DNA from: DASQEH01 sp963765725
GTDB taxonomy: Bacteria > Actinomycetota > Actinomycetes > Propionibacteriales > Nocardioidaceae
NCBI GenBank assembly: GCA_963765725.1
Contig: CAVXXI010000003.1
Span: forward strand, 744,001-808,000
Direction of reading: 5' to 3'
DNA: 64,000 bases
Shown here: piece by piece, positions 41,192 through 50,629 of the stretch
How the letters are laid out: each line of letters opens with the position of its first letter
Numbering within the stretch: the first letter of the stretch is position 1
Translations under genes and position numbers: made by a program
Notes under the pieces: model-generated
Database searches by the model: none
What the model was told of the DNA's origin: nothing
Seen by the model: only the letters and a program-made list of their open reading frames with translations

Positions 41192-42924
41192 GAGATGCAT
41201 CGACCGGTCCTGACTCAGGACACCACCCCCCGAAGAGCGAGACGGTGAGCACGAACATGCCGAAGACGGCAGCAGCCAAGACATCGAGTCGCGCAGCCTC
41301 GGCTCGAGTCGACGAACCGATCGCGGCGTCGCGCCACACCGGGTGCGTCGCGTTCGTCGGCACCGGTCCGGGAGATCCCGGACTGTTGACGGTGCGTGCG
41401 ATCGAGTTGATCTCGGCGGCGGACGTTGTCATCACCGAGGTGCCCGAGCATGCCGGCCTGCTGGCGAACCTGCTGGGGAGCCGGCTCGACGACTACGTCG
41501 TCGTCGACGGCGGCTACGGCGAAGACGGGCAACCGCTCACCCATGCGTCCCGCGCGAAGCTCGTCGTCAAGCACGCGCAGGCGGGCGGCAACGTCGTACG
41601 GCTGATCTCCGGGGACCCGTGGATGTACGCCAGCGGCGCCGAGGAGGCCGCGGCGTGCGCGAAGGCGTCGCTGCTGTTCGAGATCGTCCCCGGCGTCAGC
41701 TCGGTGACCGCCGTCCCGGCGTACGCGGGAGTGCCGCTCACGACCCGCACGTCCCGCGAGGTGACCGTCGTCAACGTCTCCGACACCACGGTCGACTGGT
41801 CCGCGTACACCCAGACGCAGACCCTCGTCCTGCTCGCCGCCGCGAAGGGCATCGCACAGGCGGCCGCAGCCTTGGTCACCGCCGGCCGGTCCGCTGACAC
41901 GCCGGTCGCGATGACGTCGGTCGGCACCACGACCAGGCAGCGAACGGTCGTGTCCACGCTCGCCGACATCGCGGCCGACGCGGCGGCCGCCTCCATCGGC
42001 GAGCCCGCCGTCACGGTCATCGGTGAAGTGGTGATGATGCGGGACGCCCTCTCGTGGTTCGAGACCAAGCCCCTCTTCGGCTGGCGGATCCTGGTGCCCC
42101 GGACGAAGGAGCAGGCGGGGTCGTTGTCGTCGACGCTGCGCGGGTTCGGGGGAGTTCCGGAGGAGGTCCCCACGATCTCCGTCGAGGCGCCACGCAACCC
42201 CGTCCAGATGGACAAGTCGGTGCGCGGTCTGGTCGAGGGCCGCTACGAGTGGATCGTGTTCACCTCGGTCAACGCCGTGAAGGCGGTGCGCGAGAAGTTC
42301 GACGAGTACGGCCTCGACGCGCGGGCCTTCAGCGGTCTCAAGGTCGCCGCGGTCGGCGACAAGACCGCCGAGAGCCTCGCCGGTTGGGGCATCCGTGCCG
42401 ACCTCGTACCGTCCGGCGAGCAGTCGGCACAGGGCCTGCTCGAGGACTGGCCGCCGTACGACGACCTCCTCGACCCGATCAACCGTGTCTTCCTGCCTCG
42501 TGCCGACATCGCCACCGAGACGCTCGTGGCCGGCCTGCACGAGCTGGGCTGGGAGGTCGACGACGTGACGGCGTACCGCACCGTACGGGCGGCGCCGCCT
42601 CCCGCCCCCACCCGCGACGCGATCAAGACCGGGAAGTTCGACGCCGTCGTCTTCACGTCGTCGTCGACGGTCCGCAACCTGGTCGGGATCGCGGGCAAGC
42701 CCCACACCAACACGGTGATCGCCGCGATCGGGCCGGCCACAGCCAAGACCTGCGAGGAGCACGGCCTGCGGGTCGACGTCTTGTCGCCGAAGCCCTCCGT
42801 CGAGGCGCTGGCGCAGGCGCTGGCCGACTTCGGTGAGGCGCGCCGGCTCTCTCTTCTCGAGGCCGGTGAGCCGGTCACCAAGCCGTCCGAACGGCGGCTG
42901 CCGAGCCGGCGACGGGGAACCTGA
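41188..42924 (+). CDS. hemD: Bifunctional uroporphyrinogen-III C-methyltransferase/uroporphyrinogen-III synthase
   Basis: A 578-residue fusion. Residues about 50-290 form a tetrapyrrole methylase domain (VAFVGTGPGDPGLLTVRAIELISAADVVI, LISGDPWMYASGAEEA, VPGVSSVTAVPAYAGVPLT); residues about 305-545 form HemD, which closes and inverts ring D (GWRILVPRTKEQAGSLSSTLRG, WIVFTSVNAVKAVREKF, VFTSSSTVRNLVGI, AIGPATAKTCEEHGL). This fusion is common in actinobacteria. GTG 41188 overlaps hemC; GTG 41245 is an alternative start that trims a disordered N-terminus. Confidence 0.9.
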   Translation: MRDASTGPDSGHHPPKSETVSTNMPKTAAAKTSSRAASARVDEPIAASRHTGCVAFVGTGPGDPGLLTVRAIELISAADVVITEVPEHAGLLANLLGSRLDDYVVVDGGYGEDGQPLTHASRAKLVVKHAQAGGNVVRLISGDPWMYASGAEEAAACAKASLLFEIVPGVSSVTAVPAYAGVPLTTRTSREVTVVNVSDTTVDWSAYTQTQTLVLLAAAKGIAQAAAALVTAGRSADTPVAMTSVGTTTRQRTVVSTLADIAADAAAASIGEPAVTVIGEVVMMRDALSWFETKPLFGWRILVPRTKEQAGSLSSTLRGFGGVPEEVPTISVEAPRNPVQMDKSVRGLVEGRYEWIVFTSVNAVKAVREKFDEYGLDARAFSGLKVAAVGDKTAESLAGWGIRADLVPSGEQSAQGLLEDWPPYDDLLDPINRVFLPRADIATETLVAGLHELGWEVDDVTAYRTVRAAPPPAPTRDAIKTGKFDAVVFTSSSTVRNLVGIAGKPHTNTVIAAIGPATAKTCEEHGLRVDVLSPKPSVEALAQALADFGEARRLSLLEAGEPVTKPSERRLPSRRRGT

Positions 42925-42927
42925 GCG

Positions 42928-43902
42928 ATGGGCTTCCCCGCGTCGCGCCCGCGTCGCCTCCGCTCGTCGGCGGCCATGCGGCGGCTGGTGTCCGAGACGT
43001 CGCTGGCGCCGCGGCAGCTCGTCCTGCCGCTCTTCGTCGGTGAGGGACTGACCGCGCCGGTGCCCATCGCGAGCATGCCGGGAGTGGTTCAGCACACACG
43101 CGAGTCGCTGCGCAAAACCGCCGCCGAGGCGGCCGCGGCCGGTGTCGGTGGACTGATGCTCTTCGGCATCCCGGTGACGAAGGACGCGGTCGGCAGCGGC
43201 GGCACCGACCCCGACGGCATCCTCAACGTGGCGATCGCCGATGTCGTCGGCGAGGTCGGCGACTCCATCGTCGTCATGAGCGACCTCTGCCTCGACGAGT
43301 TCACCGACCATGGGCACTGCGGTGTGTTGGCGGCCGACGGGTCGGTCGACAACGACGCCACCTTGGAGCGGTACGCCGAGATGGCCGTCGCCCAGGCCAC
43401 GGCAGGGGTCGCCGTCGTCGGCCCCAGCGGGATGATGGACGGACAGGTAGGCGTCGTCCGCGCCGCGCTCGACGCGGCGGGCCATGTCGACACAGGGATC
43501 CTCGCGTACTCGGTGAAGTACGCGTCGGCCTTCTACGGCCCCTTCAGGGAGGCGGTGTCGTCGACGCTGCAGGGCGACCGCCGCACGTACCAACAGGACC
43601 CGGCGAACGGCCGGGAGGCACGGCGTGAGGTCGCCCTCGACCTCGCCGAAGGCGCCGATCTCGTGATGGTGAAACCCGCACTCGGGTACCTCGACGTGCT
43701 GCGCGAGGTCTCGGCGGTGTCCGACGTGCCGGTCGCCGCCTACAACGTCTCGGGCGAGTACGCCATGGTCGAGGCCGCCGCGGCGGCCGGCTACATCGAC
43801 CGTGAGGCGGCGATCCTGGAGGTGCTGACGTCCATCCGGCGCGCGGGCGCGGACGTCGTACTCAGCTACTGGGCGACCGAGGTCGCCGGCTGGCTTCGCT
43901 GA
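42928..43902 (+). CDS. hemB: Delta-aminolevulinic acid dehydratase (porphobilinogen synthase)
   Basis: A 324-residue enzyme joining two 5-aminolevulinates. The Schiff-base lysines are in ILAYSVKYASAFYGPFRE and DLVMVKPALGYLDVL; the metal loop reads SDLCLDEFTDHGHCG, keeping two cysteines with Asp between them, a form common in actinobacteria. RPRRLRSSAAMRRLVSET is the usual N-terminus. It starts 3 bases after hemD and ends the rex-hem operon. Confidence 0.95.
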   Translation: MGFPASRPRRLRSSAAMRRLVSETSLAPRQLVLPLFVGEGLTAPVPIASMPGVVQHTRESLRKTAAEAAAAGVGGLMLFGIPVTKDAVGSGGTDPDGILNVAIADVVGEVGDSIVVMSDLCLDEFTDHGHCGVLAADGSVDNDATLERYAEMAVAQATAGVAVVGPSGMMDGQVGVVRAALDAAGHVDTGILAYSVKYASAFYGPFREAVSSTLQGDRRTYQQDPANGREARREVALDLAEGADLVMVKPALGYLDVLREVSAVSDVPVAAYNVSGEYAMVEAAAAAGYIDREAAILEVLTSIRRAGADVVLSYWATEVAGWLR

Positions 43903-43946
43903 CCCGCTCCGGGCCGGCGCCTCCAGCGTGATCAGGACAGAGGCGG

Positions 43947-43977
43947 TTGAATGGGCAGAACAGACCTCGGGGACAAT
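43947..43977 (+). promoter_or_regulatory. Possible hemL promoter
   Basis: TTGAAT at 43947-43952 and GACAAT at 43972-43977 are separated by 19 bases, ending just before GTG 43984. The fit is moderate. It would place the alternative ATG 43951 inside the promoter, which favours the GTG start. The 81-bp gap separates hemL from the rex-hemB operon. Confidence 0.35.
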
Positions 43978-43983
43978 AGGGGC

Positions 43984-45363
43984 GTGACGTCACCTGTCGA
44001 GTCCGTACCCGTTTCTGCGGGGTCCGGCGACCTCTTCTCCCGCGCGCTCGACGTGACTCCCGGCGGCGTCAACAGCCCGGTCCGGGCATTTCGCGCCGTC
44101 GGCGGCACCCCCCGCTTCATGGCGCGCGGAGCGGGGCCGTACCTGTACGACGTCGACGGCAACGAGTACGTCGACCTGGTCTGCTCGTGGGGACCGCTGA
44201 TCCTCGGGCACGCCCACCCGGTGGTGGTCGAGGCCGTGCAGCGGGCGGTCGCCGCGGGCACGTCGTTCGGCACCCCCTCGCTGCCGGAGCTGGAGCTTGC
44301 CGAGGAGATCGTCGCGCGGACCCCCGTCGAGCAGGTCAGGCTCGTCTCGTCGGGCACGGAGGCCACGATGTCGGCCATCCGGCTGGCCCGCGGGTTCACC
44401 GGACGTGACGTCGTCGTCAAGTTCGCCGGCTGCTACCACGGCCACGTCGACAGCCTGCTCGCCGCCGCGGGCTCCGGTGTGGTCACGTTCGGCCTCCCGG
44501 GTACGCCGGGCGTACCGGCCGCCGCGACCGCCGCCACCCTCGTGCTCCCCTACAACGACGTCGACGCCGTCACCGAGGCCTTCCGGCTGCACGGCGACCG
44601 CATCGCGTGCGTGATCACCGAGGCCGCTGCGGGCAACATGGGCGCCGTCGCGCCGGTACCAGGCTTCAACGCGGCGCTGTCCCGCCTGTGCGGCGAGTAC
44701 GGGGCGCTGTTCGTGAGCGACGAGGTGATGACCGGGTTCCGGGTGAGCGCGGCCGGCTACTGGGGACTCGACGGCGCCCGCGAAGGCTGGGCGCCCGACC
44801 TGATGACCTTCGGCAAGGTGATGGGCGGCGGGTTCCCGGCGGCGGCCTTCGGTGGGCGCGGCGACGTGATGGCCTCCCTCGCTCCGGTCGGGCCGGTCTA
44901 CCAGGCAGGCACGCTGTCCGGCAACCCCATCGCCACGACCGCCGGGCTGACGACACTGCGGCTGGCGACCGCCGAGGTCTACGAGACGCTCGACAAGACG
45001 GCTGACACCATCGCCCGCCTGGTCGACGACGCTCTCGACACCGCGGGCGTGCCGCACGTGGTGCAGTCCGCCGGGAACCTCTTCAGCGCGTTCTTCGTAG
45101 AGCAGGGGGGCGGAGAAGGGCAGGGCACGGCGTTGACGTCGATCACGAACCTCGACGAGGCGTCGCGGCAGTCGCTGTACCGGTTCCGTGCGTTCTTCCA
45201 CGCCATGCTCGACGCTGGCGTGTACCTGCCGCCGAGCGCCTTCGAGGCCTGGTTCGTCAGCACCGCGCACGACGACCGCGCGGTGGACCGGATCGCCTCG
45301 GCGCTGCCCCGTGCGGCGGCGGCCGCGGCGGCCGCCCGACCCGACGACGAGGTGCGCTCGTGA
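43984..45363 (+). CDS. hemL: Glutamate-1-semialdehyde 2,1-aminomutase
   Basis: A 459-residue PLP enzyme that turns glutamate-1-semialdehyde into 5-aminolevulinate. TPGGVNSPVRAFRAVGGTPRF, GPLILGHAHPVVVEAV, RLVSSGTEATMSAIRLARG, FAGCYHGHVDSLL, LFVSDEVMTGFR and the PLP lysine K278 in TFGKVMGGGFP are all present. GTG 43984 is preferred; ATG 43951 would add 11 poorly conserved residues. The stop overlaps the next gene by 4 bases. Confidence 0.95.
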   Translation: MTSPVESVPVSAGSGDLFSRALDVTPGGVNSPVRAFRAVGGTPRFMARGAGPYLYDVDGNEYVDLVCSWGPLILGHAHPVVVEAVQRAVAAGTSFGTPSLPELELAEEIVARTPVEQVRLVSSGTEATMSAIRLARGFTGRDVVVKFAGCYHGHVDSLLAAAGSGVVTFGLPGTPGVPAAATAATLVLPYNDVDAVTEAFRLHGDRIACVITEAAAGNMGAVAPVPGFNAALSRLCGEYGALFVSDEVMTGFRVSAAGYWGLDGAREGWAPDLMTFGKVMGGGFPAAAFGGRGDVMASLAPVGPVYQAGTLSGNPIATTAGLTTLRLATAEVYETLDKTADTIARLVDDALDTAGVPHVVQSAGNLFSAFFVEQGGGEGQGTALTSITNLDEASRQSLYRFRAFFHAMLDAGVYLPPSAFEAWFVSTAHDDRAVDRIASALPRAAAAAAAARPDDEVRS

Positions 45364-46019
45364 GCGCGAGCACGCCGACCACCGTCGTGCACCTGCTGCG
45401 GCACGGCGAGGTGTACAACCCCGACGGAATCCTCTACGGCCGGCTCAGCGGCTACTCCTTGAGCGACGCGGGTCGGCAGATGGCCGAGCGGGTGGCGGCC
45501 ACCGTCAAGGACCGCGACATCGTCCACCTGGTCTCCTCGCCGCTGCAGCGGGCGCAGGAGACGGCCCGGCCGGTGGCCGAGGCGCTCGGCCTCGAGATCG
45601 TGACCGACGCCCGGGTCGTCGAGGCGTCGAACCGGTTCGAGGGCAGGCAGTTCGGTGTCGGCGACGGCTCCCTGCGCAGGCCGTCGTACTGGAAGTACCT
45701 CTACAACCCCTTCCGGCCGTCCTGGGGCGAGCCGTACAAGGACATCGCCGTGCGGATGCTCGCGGCGATGCACGACGCCCGCGCGACGGCCACGGGTCAC
45801 GAGGCGCTGGTGGTGTCGCACCAGCTCCCCATCTGGACCCTCCGGTCGTTCCTCGAGGGCAGGCGGCTCTGGCATGACCCACGCAAACGGCAGTGCAGCC
45901 TCGCCAGCCTGACCACCTTCACCTACTCCGGTGACGACGTGGTGTCAGTCTCCTACTCCGAGCCCGCCGCCGACCTGGTCCCCCTCAAGGCGGCCAAGAA
46001 GTTCACAGCCGGGGCGTGA
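45360..46019 (+). CDS. Histidine phosphatase family protein
   Basis: A 219-residue phosphoglycerate-mutase-like phosphatase. The catalytic signature is VVHLLRHGEVYNPDGILYGRLSGYSLSDAGRQMAERVA (RHG), with VSSPLQRAQETARPVAEALG and the second His in HEALVVSHQLPIW. It is the Rv0525-type protein always found between hemL and the cytochrome c genes. Its substrate is unknown. GTG start, coupled to hemL. Confidence 0.88.
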   Translation: MSASTPTTVVHLLRHGEVYNPDGILYGRLSGYSLSDAGRQMAERVAATVKDRDIVHLVSSPLQRAQETARPVAEALGLEIVTDARVVEASNRFEGRQFGVGDGSLRRPSYWKYLYNPFRPSWGEPYKDIAVRMLAAMHDARATATGHEALVVSHQLPIWTLRSFLEGRRLWHDPRKRQCSLASLTTFTYSGDDVVSVSYSEPAADLVPLKAAKKFTAGA

Positions 46020-46023
46020 GCGT

Positions 46024-46635
46024 GTGAGCGTGCCCGCGCGCCCGACTGCCACCGGCCCGCAGCGACGACTCCACTCGCGTGCGGTCGTCGTCGTGCTCGT
46101 GCTCGCACTGGCGGCGGCAGTCTCGGCGTGCTCCACGTCGAGCCCGTCCGGGGGCAACACGGGGTACATCACCGGCGACGGGGTGGTGACGACCATCGCC
46201 CCAGGGGACCGCAAGCCCGCCCCCGAGCTGAGCGGCGACACTCTCGGCGGGAGCAGCGTCGATCTCGCCGAGCACCGCGGCTCGATCGTGGTCGTCAATG
46301 TATGGGCGGCCTGGTGCCCCGACTGCCGGGCCGAGGCCGCCGACCTCGTGGCTGCGGCCCACCGGCTGCCGGGCACCGCGTTCATCGGCATCGACACGCG
46401 GGAGAGCAACAAGTCGGCGGCCGCAGCCTTCGTCCGCGACTACCACGTGCCGTACCCCAGCATCTACGACGAGGACGGGAGCGCGCTGCTGGCCTTCCAC
46501 GGGCTGCTGTCACCCAGCTCGCTGCCCTCGACGATGGTGCTGGACAAGTCCGGGCGCGTGGCGGCGCTCGTCCTCGGTCGGGTCGACACGAGCACCCTCG
46601 TCGGTCTCGTGCACGACGTTGCGAGCGGACGGTGA
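46024..46635 (+). CDS. TlpA/ResA-like thiol-disulfide oxidoreductase, lipoprotein
   Basis: A 203-residue exported thioredoxin. A signal sequence (VVVVLVLALAAAVSAC) ends in a lipobox, so it is probably anchored outside the membrane. The redox site is VVVNVWAAWCPDCRAEAADLV (C-P-D-C); SSLPSTMVLDKSGRVAAL holds the cis-proline. In system II it reduces apocytochrome c cysteines before heme attachment, with electrons from CcdA, the next gene (4-base overlap). Confidence 0.9.
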   Translation: MSVPARPTATGPQRRLHSRAVVVVLVLALAAAVSACSTSSPSGGNTGYITGDGVVTTIAPGDRKPAPELSGDTLGGSSVDLAEHRGSIVVVNVWAAWCPDCRAEAADLVAAAHRLPGTAFIGIDTRESNKSAAAAFVRDYHVPYPSIYDEDGSALLAFHGLLSPSSLPSTMVLDKSGRVAALVLGRVDTSTLVGLVHDVASGR

Positions 46636-47429
46636 TCGCCGAGCTGGCGATGCCCGCCGCGTCCGTCGGGACGTGGTTCCAGCAGACGGCGTTCGACGGC
46701 TCGCTGCTGCTGGCCGTGCCGGTCGCGCTGACGGCGGGCGCCGTCTCGTTCTTCTCCCCGTGCGTGCTGCCGCTCCTGCCCGGCTACCTCTCCTACATGA
46801 CCGGACTCTCCGGCGCCGACATCGTCGCCAACGGCAGCAGCGGCATCCGTGGGCGGATGTTCGCCGGCGCGCTGCTGTTCGTGCTGGGCTTCTCCCTCGT
46901 GTACGTCGCGTTCGCCGGCGCGTTCGGGATCGGGGAGCAGCTCATCGCCCACCAGGAGGAGCTCACCCGGATCCTCGGCGCAGTGACCATCGGCCTGGGC
47001 CTGCTCTTCGCCGGGGTCGTGCCGTGGCTGCAGCAGGACGTCCGCATCCACAGCGTCCCGGCCGTCGGCCTCGGCGCCGCCCCCCTTCTCGGAGTGCTCT
47101 TCGGCCTGGGCTGGACGCCGTGCACGGGCCCGACGCTGGCGGCGGTGCTCAACCTCACGAGCACTCTCAATACCGACGCCAACGTGAGCCGGGGCGCGCT
47201 GCTTGCCTTCGTGTACTGCCTGGGCCTCGGTATCCCCTTCCTCGTGGCGGCCGTGTCGTTCCGCAAGATGATGGGCGCGGTGGCGTGGGTGCGGCGGCGC
47301 CAGGTATGGGTGATGCGCCTCGGCGGCGCCATGCTGGTCACCGTAGGCCTGCTGATGCTGACCGGGGTCTGGACGTCGATGGTCCAGGCGATGCAGTCCT
47401 GGGTGGGTGGCTATGTCCTCCCCGTATAG
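46632..47429 (+). CDS. ccdA: Cytochrome c biogenesis protein CcdA
   Basis: A 265-residue membrane protein with six helices that passes electrons across the membrane to TlpA. Redox cysteines: FFSPCVLPLLPGYLSYMTGLSG in the first helix and LGWTPCTGPTLAAVL in the fourth. Other helices include MFAGALLFVLGFSLVYVAFAG and LRLGGAMLVTVGLLMLTGVW. GTG start overlaps tlpA by 4 bases and the end overlaps resB by 17. Confidence 0.93.
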   Translation: MIAELAMPAASVGTWFQQTAFDGSLLLAVPVALTAGAVSFFSPCVLPLLPGYLSYMTGLSGADIVANGSSGIRGRMFAGALLFVLGFSLVYVAFAGAFGIGEQLIAHQEELTRILGAVTIGLGLLFAGVVPWLQQDVRIHSVPAVGLGAAPLLGVLFGLGWTPCTGPTLAAVLNLTSTLNTDANVSRGALLAFVYCLGLGIPFLVAAVSFRKMMGAVAWVRRRQVWVMRLGGAMLVTVGLLMLTGVWTSMVQAMQSWVGGYVLPV

Positions 47430-49078
47430 CGGCCGCCCGGACGACTTCGCCGGCCCCGTGGACCAGCTCGACCCCCCCGACCTGCTCGCGCCGGGGCAGG
47501 AGCCGCCGGGGCCGCCCGCCCCGCCCGCCGTCCCCGCGCTGAGGCCGCTGGAGTTCGCTCGCTGGACCTGGCGACAGCTCACCTCCATGCGTACCGCACT
47601 CGTCCTGCTGTTCCTGCTCGCCCTCGCCGCCATCCCGGGCTCGCTGATCCCGCAGGAGAAGGTCGACCCGTCGGCGGTGTTCGCGTTCAAGACCAACCAC
47701 CCGAGCCTTACCCCGGTCTTCGAGCGGGTCGGCCTGTTCACGGTGTACAGCTCGGTCTGGTTCAGCGCGATCTACCTGCTCCTGATGCTGTCGCTGATCG
47801 GCTGCATCGTGCCCCGGGCCCGGGTGTACGCGAAGAACTTCCGCGCCCGGCCGCCGCGCGCGCCACGGAACCTGAGCCGGTTCCCGGCCTACGCCAGCTG
47901 GACCAGCGACGACCCCCCGGACGTCGTCGCGGAGCACGCGCGAGACCTCCTCCGCCGGCAGCGCCGGCGTACCGAGGTGTACGCCGGCGGCGACGAGATC
48001 GTCGTCAGCGCGGAGAAGGGCTACCTGCGCGAGGCCGGCAACCTGCTCTTCCACGTGGCCGTGCTCGTGGTGCTGGTCGGCGTCGCAGTGACCGGGCTGT
48101 ACGGGTTCAAGGGCACGGCTGCGGTGATCAGCGGCACGGGCTTCTCCAACACCTTGACGCAGTACGACGACTTCACGCCCGGCGCACGCTTCGACACGGC
48201 CAACCTCGCGCCGTTCTCGTTCAAGGTCGACCAACTTCCACGTGTCGTGGAAGCGCAGCGGCGCGGGCGTGGGCACTCCGCTCGCCTTCAACGCCGACCT
48301 GTCGGTGACGTCCCAGCCGGGGGCGACGCCGTACTCGTACGACCTTCGGGTCAACCACCCGCTGGTCGTCGACAACACGTCGGTGTACCTCGTCGGGCAC
48401 GGCTACGCGCCGGTCGTCACGGTCAGGGACGGGACCGGCCGGGTCGCCTTCTCCGGTCCGGTCGTCTTCTTGCCGCAGGACGCATCGTTCACGTCGTTCG
48501 GCGTCATCAAGGTGCCCGACGCCTCACCGACCCAGCTCGGCTTCGAGGGCTACTTCTTCCCGACTGCGGCGCTCAGCAGCACCGGCAACCCGTACTCCGC
48601 CTTCCCCGACGCCGACAACCCGGTGCTGTCACTGGTGGGCTATCGCGGTGACCTCGGCGTCGACAGCGGTGTGCCGCAGTCGGTCTACACGCTGGACAAG
48701 GACAAGCTCACGCCGTTCACCATGGGCAACGGCAGACCGCAGCCGCTGCTGCTGAAAGTGGGCAAGACGCTCAAGCTTCCCGGAGGCGCCGGCTCCATCC
48801 GGTTCGACGGGTACCAGCGGTGGGTGAAGCTCCAGATCGCGCACTCACCGGGCAAGATCGTGCCGCTGCTCGGTGTGCTCGGGGCAATCCTGGGGCTGCT
48901 CGGCTCGCTGTTCATCCGGCCCCGGCGCACCTGGGTCAGGATGCGCCCGGTCGACGGGCGTACGGTGGTCGAGGTCGCCGCGCTCGACCGGGTCTCCGGA
49001 GGCGACCCCGACGCCCACGTAGCGGAGATCGCGGGTCAGTTGGACGCGACGCGTACAAGGGAGAAATCGCAGCTGTGA
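47413..49078 (+). CDS. resB: Cytochrome c biogenesis protein ResB, with a 1-base frameshift
   Basis: Part of the CcsBA/ResBC heme-handling complex. The first part has RWTWRQLTSMRTALVLLFLLALAAIPGSLIPQ, FTVYSSVWFSAIYLLLMLSLIGCIVPR and NLLFHVAVLVVLVGVAV. The frame breaks near 48228-48232: after PFSFKVD one extra base leads out of frame, and FHVSWKRSGAGVGTPLAFNADLSV continues in the next frame through a large extracytoplasmic domain to a last helix (VPLLGVLGAILGLLGSLFIRP). Removing one base gives a normal 554-residue protein, so a sequence error is likely. ATG 47413. Confidence 0.85.
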
Positions 49079-50133
49079 CCGAGACGTTCGCCCACCTCAG
49101 CAACAACGCCCTGATCTCCGCCACGCTCGTCTACGCGCTGGCGATGATCGCCCACATGGTCGAGTGGGCGATGGCCCGGGACCTCACGGCCGCGCAGGTG
49201 GCGCCACGGTCGGCCCTGGTCGCCGCCGCAGGCGTGACGGCTGCGGGTGAGCGGTCGGTTACGGCCGAGCGGTCGTCGATCGAGATGTCTGGTGCGGGTG
49301 ACGCCACGGTGCAGGGCAGCCGCGTCGCTGGGCCGGGCGGGAGCGGTGCCGATGACGCAGCCGTCGAGCGAAGCGACCGGTTCGGCCGGATCGGCCTGTC
49401 GCTGACCATGCTCGGCGTCCTCGTACACGCCGTCGGCGTGGTCTCGCGGGGGTTGGCGGCGCATCGGGTGCCCTGGGGCAGCATGTACGAGTTCTCGATC
49501 ACGGGGTCGCTCGCGGCGGCGGTCGCGTACGTGTTCTTGGTGCGGCGCTACGACGTGCGCTGGCTGGGGCTGCTGGTGACCGGCTGCCTGACGACCCTCC
49601 TCGGTCTGGCCGTCGTGGTGCTGTACCGACCGGTCGGACCGCTCGTGCCCGCCCTGCACTCGTACTGGTTGCTGATCCACGTGTCGGCGGCGGCCACGGC
49701 GGGTGGCGCCTACACGATCGGCGCGCTGGCCTCGGTCCTGTACCTGCTGCGCAGCCGGCTCGAGCTGAAGGCGGTGGCGGACCCGGCGATGCCGCGGAAG
49801 GGGTTCCTGTGGCGCACCCCACCGGCCGAGGCGATCGACCGGCTGGCCTACCGGGTGCACGCCTTCGCCTTCCCGCTGTGGACGTTCGCGGTGATGGCGG
49901 GCGCGATCTGGGCGCAGTACGCATGGGGGCGCTACTGGGGCTGGGACCCGAAGGAGGTCTGGGCGTTCATCACCTGGGTGGTCTACGCGGCGTACCTGCA
50001 CGCGAGGGCGACGGCCGGCTGGCGGGGCAAGGCGGCGGCGTATGTCGCGCTGCTCGGCTTCGCGACGTTCCTGTTCAATTTCGTCGGCATCAACCTGTTC
50101 GGGACCGGGCTGCACTCGTACTCGGGCATGTAG
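49075..50133 (+). CDS. ccsB: Cytochrome c biogenesis protein CcsB (ResC/CcsA type)
   Basis: A 352-residue heme lyase component. The heme-binding WWD-type motif is GRYWGWDPKEVWAFITWVVYAAYLH; conserved histidines lie in HAVGVVSRGLAAHRVPWGSMYEF, LLIHVSAAATAGGAY and YLHAR. About eight membrane helices. Between helix 1 and helix 2 (residues about 45-105) lies a Gly/Ala/Ser/Glu-rich insertion without recognisable structure. GTG start coupled to resB. Confidence 0.9.
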   Translation: MTETFAHLSNNALISATLVYALAMIAHMVEWAMARDLTAAQVAPRSALVAAAGVTAAGERSVTAERSSIEMSGAGDATVQGSRVAGPGGSGADDAAVERSDRFGRIGLSLTMLGVLVHAVGVVSRGLAAHRVPWGSMYEFSITGSLAAAVAYVFLVRRYDVRWLGLLVTGCLTTLLGLAVVVLYRPVGPLVPALHSYWLLIHVSAAATAGGAYTIGALASVLYLLRSRLELKAVADPAMPRKGFLWRTPPAEAIDRLAYRVHAFAFPLWTFAVMAGAIWAQYAWGRYWGWDPKEVWAFITWVVYAAYLHARATAGWRGKAAAYVALLGFATFLFNFVGINLFGTGLHSYSGM

Positions 50134-50236
50134 CCCGGCGGTCGCTGGGGAGCGGCATGGACCGGCGGAGTCCGACGTAGAGCTGCCTTGGTGCCGGCCT
50201 TATCGCGTGGGATCGCGCCCGGGCAGGAGTGCGCTG

Positions 50237-50527
50237 TCAGACCAGGTCGTCGGGCGGGCGTGGCCGGCTCCGCAGCGTACGCAGGAACTCCGCGTCGTCG
50301 TCGGGTGCGACCTGACGGGGGCGAGGGCGGGGCGTCGGCGCGGGGACCTCGTCGCCGTTGGGTCGTCCGAACACGAGCCAGGCGATCGGCCCGACGAGCG
50401 GAGCGAACACCACCAGAGTCCACAGGCTTCTGGGCAGCTGCCGGACCTGCAGCGGGTCGGACATGGCGATCTCGACCCAGCAGTAGATGGCCAGCACGAC
50501 CAGCAGGATCATCGGCAGATACCTCAT
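50237..50527 (-). CDS. PLD nuclease N-terminal-like (PLDc_N) membrane protein
   Basis: A 96-residue protein with two membrane helices: MILLVVLAIYCWVEIAM and LWTLVVFAPLVGPIAWLVFGRPNG, the latter carrying the PLDc_N hallmark GPIAWLVFGRP. A Pro/Arg-rich tail follows. Small proteins of this type are common in actinobacteria and have no known role. It converges with ccsB across 103 bases in which no clear feature is seen and is divergent from the dehydratase. Confidence 0.82.
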   Translation of the reverse strand: MRYLPMILLVVLAIYCWVEIAMSDPLQVRQLPRSLWTLVVFAPLVGPIAWLVFGRPNGDEVPAPTPRPRPRQVAPDDDAEFLRTLRSRPRPPDDLV

Positions 50528-50629
50528 GAACAACCACCCGCGCACGTGTGCATACTCCCAGCGTAATCCGCTTGGCAACCGGCGCTCCTCCAGAGCAGCC
50601 GGGCGCCTCGAACGCATAGGGTCGGGCTG

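Noticed and set aside
41215..43593. 792-codon minus-strand frame opposite hemD and hemB
   Set aside because: Both sense genes have full family motifs; the antisense product is Arg/Gly/Asp-rich without structure.
43951..43983. ATG 43951 as hemL start
   Set aside because: It lies in the likely promoter and adds residues not conserved in HemL.
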